The translations under genes were made by a program, and so were the position numbers. Shown here piece by piece: positions 48,171 through 59,600 of a stretch of DNA of 64,000 nt (its first letter is position 1; each line of letters starts with the position of its first letter). Where the stretch lies: NCBI RefSeq assembly GCF_933775445.1, contig NC_065877.1:992001-1056000 (forward strand), read 5' to 3'. Under the pieces are notes generated by a model. That model searched no databases. It was given only the letters and a program-made list of their open reading frames with translations, and had not been told where the DNA came from. This DNA comes from Argentina anserina (lineage: Eukaryota > Streptophyta > Magnoliopsida > Rosales > Rosaceae).

Positions 48171-49430
48171 CTAATGTTGCGCGCTGGAAGAGAAGCACGC
48201 ACTCTGTACTCTTTTCACCACTGTGTATTTACCATGTGGGTAATTAAAGTTACAATTGTGATCTTTATGACACTGTCATTTTTTCATTTTATTAGAAGTT
48301 ATAATAACTTACTATAGAACTAGTAACATTTTATCTTATATTGTAAACGCTATATCATAGATTCTTTTCATTTGCTTGTGCCACAAGCTAGTAAGTGGCA
48401 ACTTCCTTCTATTGTAGTTCCTAAACAAAAAATGTGAAAAAGTCATGGACACATGGCATACTCTTAAGTCAACACAAATACAATATAAACAAGAACTAGA
48501 AATAGAATCATAGTGACAATAACTTAACTTAAGAACTTGCTATTGAGGTGGGTAGAGAGTGGAAATGAGAGAATAAAAGAGTCATTGTCAAATATTAGTC
48601 ATGTTAGGAACTTTTACCCTATAACCAACTAGATACAGTTATCTTTTAACCCACTAGACCACAACGGTCAGAATGCGCTAGGAACCCTAGGAAACGTCCA
48701 CTAAACAAATGATCATTTTTTCTCAAAAAGGCACGTGAGAAGAGAGATTTAACATTTATATTCTGTTTATTATCATCTTAATCAACTCCCCTTATCAAAA
48801 ACTTCGCAAAATTGTGTCATCATTTTCTAATATGGCTAAAGATGAAAAAGATGATGACTTTGTCAATGATGTTGAATACCATAGCAAAACTAAAGATAAT
48901 GATATATTTTGAGAAGTAAAGACGCAGAGGGTGGATGGATGAAAACTTTAACTTTTGATACAAAGTTATATCAGTTGTTAAGTTTTTATTATAGTTATAA
49001 GTTTACCCTCTCCTTTTGGTGAAGGTATCATCATCAAGTTCAATTTCTTCTCTCGTGAGGGAAAGGATGGAGTGATGTGCTTAAGTGAAGCCTCTCTACA
49101 TTTAATATAAAAAATGTTAGTACCTGAGTGTCTGCGGTTTAATAATTGGATGAGTTGGAAGTTGTGAACAAATGAAAAAGACATGATTAAATTTGCAAAT
49201 CTCAACAAAATCATATTTGCAAAGAATTATGACTCCATTAATAACAAATAACAAAAACAAAAAAACTCATACACGTAACTCATCATATCTTAACATATGA
49301 TATTGATCATATTTCATAGTAACTTATTTTGACTTTACATCTTATCATCCACAACAACATTTACAATCTTAAATAAAAAAAATTAAAGTCATCATCCAGC
49401 TCATATAGGGATATATTGTTAACCTTCCAA
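48171..49430. other. AT-rich spacer
   Basis: No gene, RNA or structured repeat that I can support. Confidence 0.4.
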
Positions 49431-49479
49431 ATTCCTATCTATGTTGTAGAGAATGAAAACAATAAGGTGTATTGGAACG

Positions 49480-50690
49480 AAGTTGTGGATGTGGTGTGTT
49501 GGGGCAGCAACGACCAGCACAAGTCAATCATGTTTTAGAACTATAACTAGCCACAACAATAGGAATGAGAAGACAAGTTTCTGAGATCATTGTGCAACAA
49601 CAACTAGCAATAGAAAATAGAAGACGTATCTCTGAGAGTATTAAGGAATCAATCAATCTTATAGCTCTACATGGCAGGTCCTTGCGATCATTTTGGGAAA
49701 TGGTATTTGATAAGCACCTTTCTTGTGGATGAAATGAGTTTCGAATAGTTGCTGAATATTACAGATTGTGCTCGGGTGTTAGCTTTTTAGCCAAATGACA
49801 ATGATATCTTATACTTATTACATAATCCATCAAGATTTTTAGTGATGTGGTGGAGTACTTTGGTGAGCTTGTGCCTTGCATTCAAGATTTTATAACAAAT
49901 GAGGTAGTTGAATAAGCATTCAAACCGTGGTACAACCTGAAAACCGTAAGCAAATCATCAAGGACTTGAAAAATCAAATGAAACCTTTAATAGAATGCTT
50001 GTTGGATGAGGCATTCCCAAGAGGCTGAGTGCTTGGAGGTATGTTGTTTTTTTAGTTGTATGTGGTTCACTGCATTATCTGCTTGTCCTGTCATGAAATG
50101 TTATAAACTTCTACTTGGCTTGCTACTGGGAATAAAATTGTCGGACATGCTTGACCCTTTTAGTGTATTTATAAACAACTACTTAGCTAGCATTAGGTGA
50201 ATATATATCACTATACAATCCACATTTTGTAATGTCATCTTCAATTCATTTTTTATTTTGAACTTATCATGAATCATGGTGCTAAAAAAATGTTGCCATC
50301 AACATCCATTAGTATCTACATCTAATATGAATGATCTTATTCAATCCACTCATGTCATTGATTTTCCTATTGGGAAGCCATGAGTAATAAGTGTGAGCCG
50401 AAGAGAAAATATGCGGATGCACATGCTTTCAAGTTCAAGATATTACGACCCAAAAGACATATGTTTTGATTTTTTGGGAGTTAAAAGACGAGATTAACGG
50501 AAGAAGAGGTGGGAAATGGTGTTTGATAAGTACATTCTCCGTGGATGGAATGAGTTTCAAATGGTCACCATTCACTACAGATTATTCATGGGTGTTAGCT
50601 TTTGACCCTAATGATGATGATATCTTGTACATGGATTTGTATAATATGCATGCTCGCTTAAATCACTACATTGTTAAGTGAAAAATTCGT
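49480..50690 (+). pseudogene. Degenerate F-box gene fragments related to the 35021 gene
   Basis: GTTGGGGCAGCAACGACCAG near 49500 and the following RRQVSEIIVQQ / RRRISESIKESI-like helical segment resemble residues 50-95 of the 35021 protein. Two related segments, 49690-49825 and 50505-50645, share TTTGATAAG, GATGAAATGAGTTTC / GATGGAATGAGTTTC and GGTGTTAGCTTTT. They read MSFKWSPFTTDYSWVLAFDP and NDDDILYMDLYN in the better copy. Stops throughout. Probably the remains of one or two F-box-associated genes. Confidence 0.5.
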
Positions 50691-53470
50691 TAAAAATTTG
50701 TTAAAACCAAAACTATTCATGGGTTGACATCATCGAAAAAGAAAACTATTCATGAGACGATCAATGTCACACACTTCACAGTTCCATGCTTGCAGACGCT
50801 ACTACCTATAATCGAATGCGACGAACACGTGGATATGCATGCCACTCATTTTAGCACTTGTTTTCGTTGTTCAAACCGATGAGAATGTGGAGAAAGATTT
50901 AAATGATTTTGTCTTTCTCTATCAGTTGTTTATTTGGACTTACATATTTCATGTAATAATGTGATTGTGTAAATTCCATGATTGAGTGATAGGAGTACAA
51001 AGTGTGACGTTCTTAAAGTGTATATGTCATATTCTTGTTCTTTATTACTTCTTATTTAGTATTTTTTGGTTCATTTTGTTAGAATAAATGTTTAGGTAGA
51101 GCTTATATCGAATATGAGTGATTTGATGTTGAAATCGTGCTTATTGTTAAGAATCATTGTTGAGATATGATTTCTTATTCGAGTAGGATTCATTCTTTCC
51201 TATTTCTTTGTTTCTAACATACTTATTTTTATTAGGAAAGACAAATTCATGTTGGAGAATGAACGCAATCCTAGAAGAGCAAGGAAAGAGGAGAGGCTGA
51301 AAATCAGATTCCTAAAAGGACAAGGAGAGGCCGTGCGACTAAATGGTTTCCTATTTGGAGTTGGATTTTAATTCCAAGTTGGAGATGGATTTCCAAGGTG
51401 TATATGAAGATATTTTCGTGCATATAAATCAAAATTATCAAGAAGAAGAAGTTATACACTTAGAAGTCCAATCCATGCAAGAATCAGAAATCTGTCAGGA
51501 TTCGTAGTCCAACTTCGACGGACTCCTATAGACAGCTCAGATCGAATTAGAAGACGTACCATATATGGATAAAAATCTGTGTGAGTCTATTTTATGTAGG
51601 ATTTAGAATCGCATCAATATCGTATTCCTACAGGGAGATATGACTGAATCTTTACGCGGAGGTCCAGTGAGATTGACAGAATTATTTCAGCCATTGATTT
51701 GCTTTTGATCTAAGGGTTGTGAGGGAAAGTTAGGACCTTGTTTCTCCTATATATAGAGGCACGAATCTACATCAGAATCATCATCAACCTTGTGCAATTA
51801 CTAGCCAAAGCTCTGACCAAACACATAGCTTCCTTCTAAGAATCCTAAATATGATTTCACCCTTCACCACCCCTTGCCTTCAAGTACGATTGTGAAGATG
51901 CACCATTCCCTTAGAAGCCACAGCTACACCTTATGAGATCGATTGATTGATAAAAGTGTAACCATGATTCTCTCTTTGTTAATTTCGGTTTTTAGTTTTT
52001 CTTGTTCTTTGATGTGTATGTGATTTATGTATTGTAAACTTGTTTCGATTTTGTCTATGAAATAGCTACTTGATTCTATTTATATAAAGTTGCGATTTCA
52101 AGTTTTGGTTTTATGGATTTAGGTTTCTGTCGTGATATGCTCTTGAATGATTTCGACATCTATATGTTATGTATGTGATTGTAGCATGATATTTAGGTTG
52201 TTGGATTAAAGACTTGTGCCATGATCATGTTTATCTTTCTATGTAATTTCGGAAGTGCATGATTGTTAGTTAAGTAGGTGACATGCTTAATGAATTCAAT
52301 ATGCATGGCTTTGGAGTTGCATGGTAAGATAAACATGTTATATTTTGATGAAGCCGATTGGCAAGATTTGAATGTGTTAAGTGTCTATGCATGTAGGTTA
52401 TTGATTTGGAACTTAAATTGCATGATCCAACTTTAGTTGTTCATGATGGTATCTCGGCATGATTTCTAAAGGATGACTAGATTTTGATTTTCGTTAGCTT
52501 TGTATGTTTTGTTTTGGTAATGTATTGTATGTTGGTTGGTTGATCACATGTATATATTAGCTTAAGTTTATTTTATGTTTAGTATCTAATCCTATATCAA
52601 AATATTTTAAAACTCTTATGAATTCGTTGTTAAATGGTTGTGATTCTATGCCCTGGTTGGATTCCCGGTTTGTGAACGATACCATTTTGCTTTATACTAC
52701 TAACGATGCTTACAAGGTTAATATTGATGTCGAGTAATCGAACTGATCATCGAGTTATATAAGGGTGCATCTATTGCCACCCCACAGTCCACTTTATTCA
52801 CCCCATAATCTATTAATTTATTGAAAACTGTAATATCCTGATGTAAAATGATTGTAATAGACAATCAATTATTTAAATTTGTAATTCATTTTTATTTATT
52901 TCACAAAATACACATCTATTAAATAGTTAACATTGAAACTAATAAAAATATCGAAATCCTTATACTTATGCAATATTGTTAAAATCAAAAATTATTCTAA
53001 GTTTTTTTATTGGGATTTAGACTTCAATGTGATCAAATTTATTTTATTAACTGAGGTAAGTACGTGACTCTATTTTATATTTACAAAACCTAGCTGTGAA
53101 AAAAGAACTTTTGCTTGAATGATGCTTTTAGCTACTATTGAGCTGAGAATTTGTTGGTCTATGATTATTGAAATAGTGTAATAAAAAATGACGTATACTG
53201 TGTAAAAAGGTAACTACTGTAGGGTGAAACTTTCATAACAAACCACACCAAAGCAGAGCCGTAGTTCGACATAAACAATGTGTGAACTCCTACAATTTCC
53301 CAAACCTTAAAACTATCCAACTGGAAGAACTTACTGAGCTCAACCTCAACAGCCAACACTGCTTCACTCTGTTCTAGTCTCCAAACCAGCCTGACAGGTT
53401 CTCTCTCTCTCTCTCTATACCCTTAAATGCTCTAGTAGTCTATACTGTACCCTCGATTCTCTTTTGGGCT
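50691..53470. other. Long AT-rich spacer, possibly containing a decayed LTR
   Basis: No gene supported. At 51250-51900 a block carries a TATA-like CTCCTATATATAGAGGCAC (about 51747) followed by an ATCATCATCAACC-type leader, a layout typical of LTR promoters. I could not find matching LTR ends, a second copy or a target-site duplication. A CT microsatellite lies at 53401-53416. Confidence 0.3.
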
Positions 53471-53559
53471 AAACTTAATGAAATGGTCAAAATTGGAAGA
53501 TGGGGTTGCAATTGCGGTTTTTCCTTTGCATTTGTTGAATCAGACAAGAAAATTATACT

Positions 53560-54128
53560 TTGGGTCTTACATTATTACTGTATCGGAATCAGGCAAGTTG
53601 TTAAAGATGCAAACTTTATGATGTCAAAGGTATTTGGGTTTTGGTTTAGCTGGCAAACTTTGTACAATCGTCAAAGGTTGGCCAGAATACGAATACCTAC
53701 TGGGTTTTATGGTGATAAGCTGTTCAGATTAGAAAAAGTTTGGAACTTAGATTTGTATCTTTCAATTTAAAAATCGATTTGTATGTTCATTTTATGAGAT
53801 TCCTTATTAGATACGAATTGTATCTACATCTAAAAATAGAGTTGAAAACCCTTATTGTGATGCATTGCTTCATAGCTTGAGCAAGATGATTGAAGTGTAT
53901 ATTATTGAAAAGTTATGTTATTATAGTGTTATTAAAATATTAAATACTTTGCTTGCCAGTGTGAAGTAAACATGAGTAATTCTGAATCTCTTTGAAACCA
54001 TGGACTACTTGTGGATTTCTGGGTTTTTATGTTAATTGAGGAGATTTATGAAACTAGTTGATCTGCTACAATTCATAAGTAGAAATGTACTGATATGGTG
54101 GAGTATGATCTCAGCAGGGCAGGGTGAT
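53560..54128 (+). repeat. Segmental duplication partner of 36540-37027
   Basis: Upstream region of the 54129 F-box gene. It is collinear with the downstream flank of the 35021 gene, with many substitutions and small indels. It contains the promoter and leader of the 54129 gene. Short open frames here are not conserved in the partner. Confidence 0.8.
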
Positions 54129-55448
54129 ATGAGTCGACAAGACAAAAAGAAGGAAAATATGTTGGACAATGATGTTCATGCTGCATTGACCTGTGATGAC
54201 GTCCTAAATGAGATTCTTCTTTGGTTGCCAGAGAAATTTGTTTTTAGATTGATACTTGTATCAAAGAGGTGGCTTCGTGTGATATGTAGCTCTTCGTTTC
54301 TATCTGATTATCAAGCTAGATGGAGAATGAACTTTCATCTTCTCGGTTTCTTTGTCTGCAATCAGCTGTACCTCTGCAGACCAAAAGATGGGATGCGCCG
54401 ACCCAAGTCTGAGCCTACACTTCAGTTGTTGTCAGCTTGTGAGGAAGGTGATGATGTATGCAATGACTTGATGCCTTCTGGGAATTGCAAACACTTAGGT
54501 TATTTCATCGACTCTGCCAATGGCCTTCTTCTTTGTGGCCGCCACCCACTGACCTATTCTGTATGGAACCCAATCAGCAAAGTGCTATTCCAACTTCCTC
54601 AACCTCAGCGCTTCTACAAACGCTTGTGTATGGCATTCATAGCTGAGGACAATTTCAGTGACATTCCTCACTACAAGGTTATTCGTGCAAACTGTGAATG
54701 CAAACGTGAGGTTAACACTGTCTCCATTGAGACTTTCTCTTCTGTGACTGGTACATGGAAGCATTTCACCCTCACTTGCTCTTTGAAATTTTCCTTGCGC
54801 CCCTGGAGTGTGGCTACTGTGATTAAAGGTGTTGTATACTGGTTTGCGACACAGGGAAAGATATCCATTAAGGAAAGTGTAGCAATTTATGATCCACGTA
54901 TTGGAAACACACGTATTGTTTTGCTTAAATTACCTGATGGGAATATTTCGCAGGACTATGATGAGTTTGTTCTTGGGGAGTCCTCAGATGGGCTATTGCA
55001 ATATGGTCAGAGCAGCAAGTCTGGCATGGAAATATGGGTTCTTGAGAAGGAACAAGATAGTATATCAGCTATTACCTCAAGCAACATGGAATCAAACTGC
55101 AAGTGGAAACTTAGATACACAGTAGGTTTCAGATCTATGTGGAAGAATTTTCCAAGCTTTAGCAAGCAGACTAAAGAAGCGCAAATACTGTCATTCCTTC
55201 CTCAAAATTCTGAATATGTTTACATAAGATCTGGACAAAACATATTTCTCATGCACATTGAAAGCCAAACGTTGAAGGTGATTCGGCATCACGGTCTTGG
55301 CTCTCCTATCCAATGGGATTTCAGTAAAGTGGTGCCTTACTTTCGACCTTCTTGGCCACGATCTTCTGTATGCCATGAAAAGGCAGCAACTTCTACTTGG
55401 CCTTCGACAGGGCATGGAACTGCGGTACCTGCTTGGCCCTCCTGGTGA
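54129..55448 (+). CDS. F-box protein with F-box-associated domain (F-box gene 3)
   Basis: An intronless gene for 439 residues starting MSRQDKKKENML. The same ATG is conserved in the truncated copy at 37028; the open frame extends 31 codons further upstream but that part is not conserved. F-box at about residues 23-64: LTCDDVLNEILLWLPEKFVF, LVSKRWLRVICSSSFLSDYQ. F-box-associated region: YFIDSANGLLLCGRHP, YSVWNPISKVLFQLPQPQ, PHYKVIRANCECKREVN, VSIETFSSVTGTWKHFTL, VIKGVVYWFATQGKISIKES, MEIWVLEKEQDS and WKLRYTVGF. The C-terminus (PSWPRSSVCHEKAATSTWPS) is low in domain character and may be a shifted or newly acquired end. Predicted SCF substrate receptor, target unknown. It belongs to a different subfamily from F-box genes 1 and 2. 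Confidence 0.9.
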   Translation: MSRQDKKKENMLDNDVHAALTCDDVLNEILLWLPEKFVFRLILVSKRWLRVICSSSFLSDYQARWRMNFHLLGFFVCNQLYLCRPKDGMRRPKSEPTLQLLSACEEGDDVCNDLMPSGNCKHLGYFIDSANGLLLCGRHPLTYSVWNPISKVLFQLPQPQRFYKRLCMAFIAEDNFSDIPHYKVIRANCECKREVNTVSIETFSSVTGTWKHFTLTCSLKFSLRPWSVATVIKGVVYWFATQGKISIKESVAIYDPRIGNTRIVLLKLPDGNISQDYDEFVLGESSDGLLQYGQSSKSGMEIWVLEKEQDSISAITSSNMESNCKWKLRYTVGFRSMWKNFPSFSKQTKEAQILSFLPQNSEYVYIRSGQNIFLMHIESQTLKVIRHHGLGSPIQWDFSKVVPYFRPSWPRSSVCHEKAATSTWPSTGHGTAVPAWPSW

Positions 55449-56280
55449 ATATCTAATCATCTAAGTAGGTAACTCCTAACTCATGTGATCCCTAGCTGTG
55501 AGCTGGGTATGGTTTATTTTGTGGCATGAAACTATGAATTTGTGTAGTAGTTTTAACTTCTAGTATTTTGATCCCTACATGTAACTTCTCGTATGCTGAG
55601 ATGGAATCGTTTGCCTGTAAAGTTTTCTCTTATCTTCTAATGGCACTGTGGTTTCAGACTTTCAGATATCAAGTAGCTAGATATAGTTCTTATTTTTACC
55701 AACTCCGCCTGCGTTCTTTAATCTTCTTTGCCATCATTTTAACTATGGAATTGCTTGTTAAATCTTTAGTATTGTTGCGCTTGGTTCTTATTTCTTCGTA
55801 GCTAGCATCCTTTATGTTTTTAACTCTATAATGCCCTGCATTCTCAAGCAAGGAAAGAATGAAGTACATCAGACCATCTCGGTTGACCATTCATTCTTCA
55901 TTTTTTTCATGTTTCTCATGTAGTCATCATGAACTCCTTCCAAAGCACATTGAAATTCATCAATGCTTCATCCTTGCAAAATCTAAACCTTCATCCATCG
56001 ACCATAACAAACCGAAAATAAACCAAACATGTATCGAAAAATCAAAATGGCCTAGAGAAAGTAGCACAAGAATAATAATCATGGTTGATACATCACAACA
56101 ATCGACGGCTCAAACGACGAGTTGCACATTCTTACAGTAGACCCACACACACAAGAACAAAGACATCCCTCCAGAAACACTATGACATCAGAGACACATG
56201 TACCGTTAAGAAAAGAGAAAGAAGACTTGGTTAGTAGCCACTAATTGGCGCGAAACGAGAGGGAAGACAACCGAGAACAC
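55449..56280. other. Spacer upstream of the myosin gene
   Basis: 3' flank of the F-box gene and upstream region of the myosin. No further gene seen. Confidence 0.4.
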
Positions 56281-56407
56281 AGGAGCTTGTGAAGAATGTC
56301 ACTCCCTCAACACATTGGATCCACATTCACTTCCCACACCCAAAAAACACACAAACAAAACTCACCCAAACTCATCAACCACCCTTTCTCTGTTTCTCTT
56401 TCTACCC

Positions 56408-56520
56408 CAAACCCAGTTTCTGATCCCAAGTTTGGTTCTTTCTGGCACCCCATATACCCAAAACCCAGTTTTTGCATTCATTCTGATGCCAAGTTTGAAT
56501 CTTTCTGGCACCCCATTGAT
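56408..56520 (+). repeat. Small tandem duplication in the myosin leader
   Basis: Two units share AACCCAGTTT, CCAAGTTTG and TCTTTCTGGCACCCCAT (about 56409-56452 and 56461-56517). They lie in the probable 5' untranslated exon. Confidence 0.75.
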
Positions 56521-56671
56521 GGTTTGATCCAAAGTTTGATGATTTTGGTCAAAAGGGTGTGGTTCGTTTCATGGTGGGTCTGTGGTGGAGAGGAGCTCTT
56601 CTCATGCAGACCAGGTGTATGAAGAAAGTGCTCAGTGAATTGATGAGCTTTTGATTCCCCGGCTTAAAAAA

Positions 56672-59600
56672 ATGGTATTGTTTTGGTTGGATGTGATATG
56701 CATTTGATTCAGCTTGTAGATTCAACTAGGTTCCCCTAATCCCCATTTTCGATATGATTTTTTCACGGCCCAAGTGGGTGTTAGAGTTGATGAAAGCCTG
56801 CATGGAATTCAAGATGCAGTCAAGTTTTGTTTTTGTGATCGAGCATTTTATTGAGTTAGAGTGTGTGATACAAAAAAATGGGGAGGAAGTGTTTAGAGTG
56901 TTATCATTTAGAAGAACTCAGGATATGTTCAAGGGTGTTATCCTTGAACACGGTTGGTTTTGTAAGACAATGTCATTAAGATGTTAGTATGTTACTATAT
57001 TAGGATTGCCCACGCTCATTTAAACTATACACTTTGCAACTTGCACGCACCAGCGTTTGTAAAATAGAAATTTTATGAAAAATTCTAGCTGGAGAAGAAA
57101 TACTGGTGTCTTTTCGCCAGGCAAGGCACGAGGTTGCGGCAGCTAGGACTAACCATTGAGCAAGTGCTCGTCTAGCGTTTACAAGGACAGTACTGAAGTT
57201 ATTACTTGTGTTGATCATTGACATGGATTTATAGATTAAGGAGAAAAAGGGCACTGTTGGAGGAATTAGCCATTTAAGTTAGCTTAGGTGACCAATTGCA
57301 CCTCAAAACCAAAATGAAAGTTCATATCTTTCAAAAGTCTGTAAATAAGCTCGAACATAGTCTTCAGAAAAGGGGCTGTGAATGATGTTTGTGTTATTTA
57401 TGACTATACTTTATAAATGTTCTGTATTAACTATAAAGTCCTTATGCCGAATATCTATCAACAGGGAACAGCAGTAAATATCATAGTAGGTTCTCATGTC
57501 TGGGCTGAAGACCCAGATTTGGCTTGGACAGATGGCCAAGTCACAAAGATTAATGGACAGGAAGTTGAGATCCAGGGTCGCAATGGGAAGAAGGTGCATT
57601 GCTCTTGCCTCTTTAATCAGTTAACTGTAGAAAATTTCATGCATTTTTGTAGTATAATGAGTTCCAATTTTTTGTGCCATAAAGTTGGTTGCCAACTTAT
57701 CAAAAATATATCCAAAAGACATGGAAGCTCCTGCTGGCGGGGTTGATGACATGACAAAGCTATCGTATCTGCATGAGCCTGGAGTTTTGGAGAATTTAAA
57801 AACAAGATACGAACTTAATGAAATCTATGTAAGTTCTTATTCCCTTCATTCCAATAGAATTACAAGTTTTGGGTGCTATATTAATATAGCATCGGTGACG
57901 TGACAGACTTATACTGGAAATATCCTTATTGCCATTAACCCATTCCAAAGACTGCCCCATATCTATGATAGTCACATGATGCAACAATACAAGGGAGCAC
58001 CATTCGGAGAACTAAGTCCTCATGTTTTTGCAGTTGCTGACGTTGCATACAGGTTACTATCATTCCTATTTAATTTGGTACGTATTGTTCAATGTGTATT
58101 TGCCATTTATGATTTAATGCTTTAAAAAAAAAACCAGGGCAATGATCAATGAGGGAAAAAGCAATTCAATTCTGGTCAGTGGTGAAAGTGGAGCAGGTAA
58201 AACTGAGACGACAAAGATGCTCATGCGGTACCTTGCATTTCTTGGTGGCCGAGCTGCCACTGAAGGAAGGACGGTTGAACAGCAAGTTCTTGAAGTACAA
58301 TTTATATTCTGGCTTGCATTTAACAGTTAGAATAAGCATCGAGTATTCCTATCTATCAAGCTCAACTTCGTATGCAAACTCTATATTTTCTTTTTCTCTT
58401 GTGACTGCAGTCAAATCCAGTTCTTGAAGCATTTGGCAATGCTAAAACTGTTAGAAATAACAATTCTAGGTAAGATACTTTTTCAATTGGTTCGAAGCTG
58501 GCTGTTTATTCTCTCTTCCTGTGACATTAAATCTAACAATTGACTTTGGCTCGATATTCTGTTTTGTGGAATCTCCCTGTTCACTAGTAGCCAAGTCATG
58601 TAATAGTGCCAGATTGGCCTTAGATTCAGCCATCATTTTTCTGACATGAATTGCTTGTGTCAATTATTGTCTTCTGCTGATGATCTTTTTTAAATGATAC
58701 TGTTGCAGTCGTTTTGGTAAATTTGTTGAAATCCAATTTGATAAGCAAGGAAGAATCTCTGGAGCAGCCATCAGAACTTACCTTCTGGAACGGTCTCGTG
58801 TATGCCAAATTTCTGATCCTGAGCGCAACTACCACTGCTTCTACCTTCTTTGTGCTGCACCACAGGAGGTAATTTCCTGCTGCAATGGTGACTTCAATTA
58901 GACTATGAAAGTATCACTTCCTGTTTCTTTTCTTACAACTTCTGGCTAACTTTTTTAATGATGACAGGAAATTGAGAAATACAAATTGGGAAATCCTAAA
59001 TCATTTCACTATCTTAACCAATCACGTTGCTATGAGCTAGTCGGGGTAAGTGATGCCCATGACTATCTTGCCACAAGGAGAGCTATGGATATTGTTGGAA
59101 TAAGTGCAAAGGAGCAGGTAGAGCCCTTCTTAAATGCTTTCAGTAATGAAATCAAGAAAGAGGACTATCTCATCCCTTTTTCTTTTCTTTTTTCTCTCTT
59201 CCAGGAAGCAATTTTTAGAGTAGTTGCCTCAATCCTTCATCTTGGAAATATTTTATTTGCTAAGGGAAAGGAAGTTGATTCATCTGTTCCAAAAGATGAT
59301 CAAGCCAAATTCCATCTCAAGATGGTTGCAGAGCTTCTCATGTATCTACTCTTTTACGATATTTTGCTCCTATTTTGTATTTCAGATTGCTTTCCATTCG
59401 TGTGTTCTGATAATTATCTATATCTACATCATCCAGGTGTGATACTGCTGCACTAGAAGATGCACTATGTAAGCGTGTCATGATAACACCTGAAGAAGTT
59501 ATCAAGAGAAGTCTTGATCCTCAAAGTGCAACAATTAGTCGTGATGGTTTAGCAAAGACAATTTATTCTCGGCTGTTTGACTGGTTAGTCACTTTTATAA

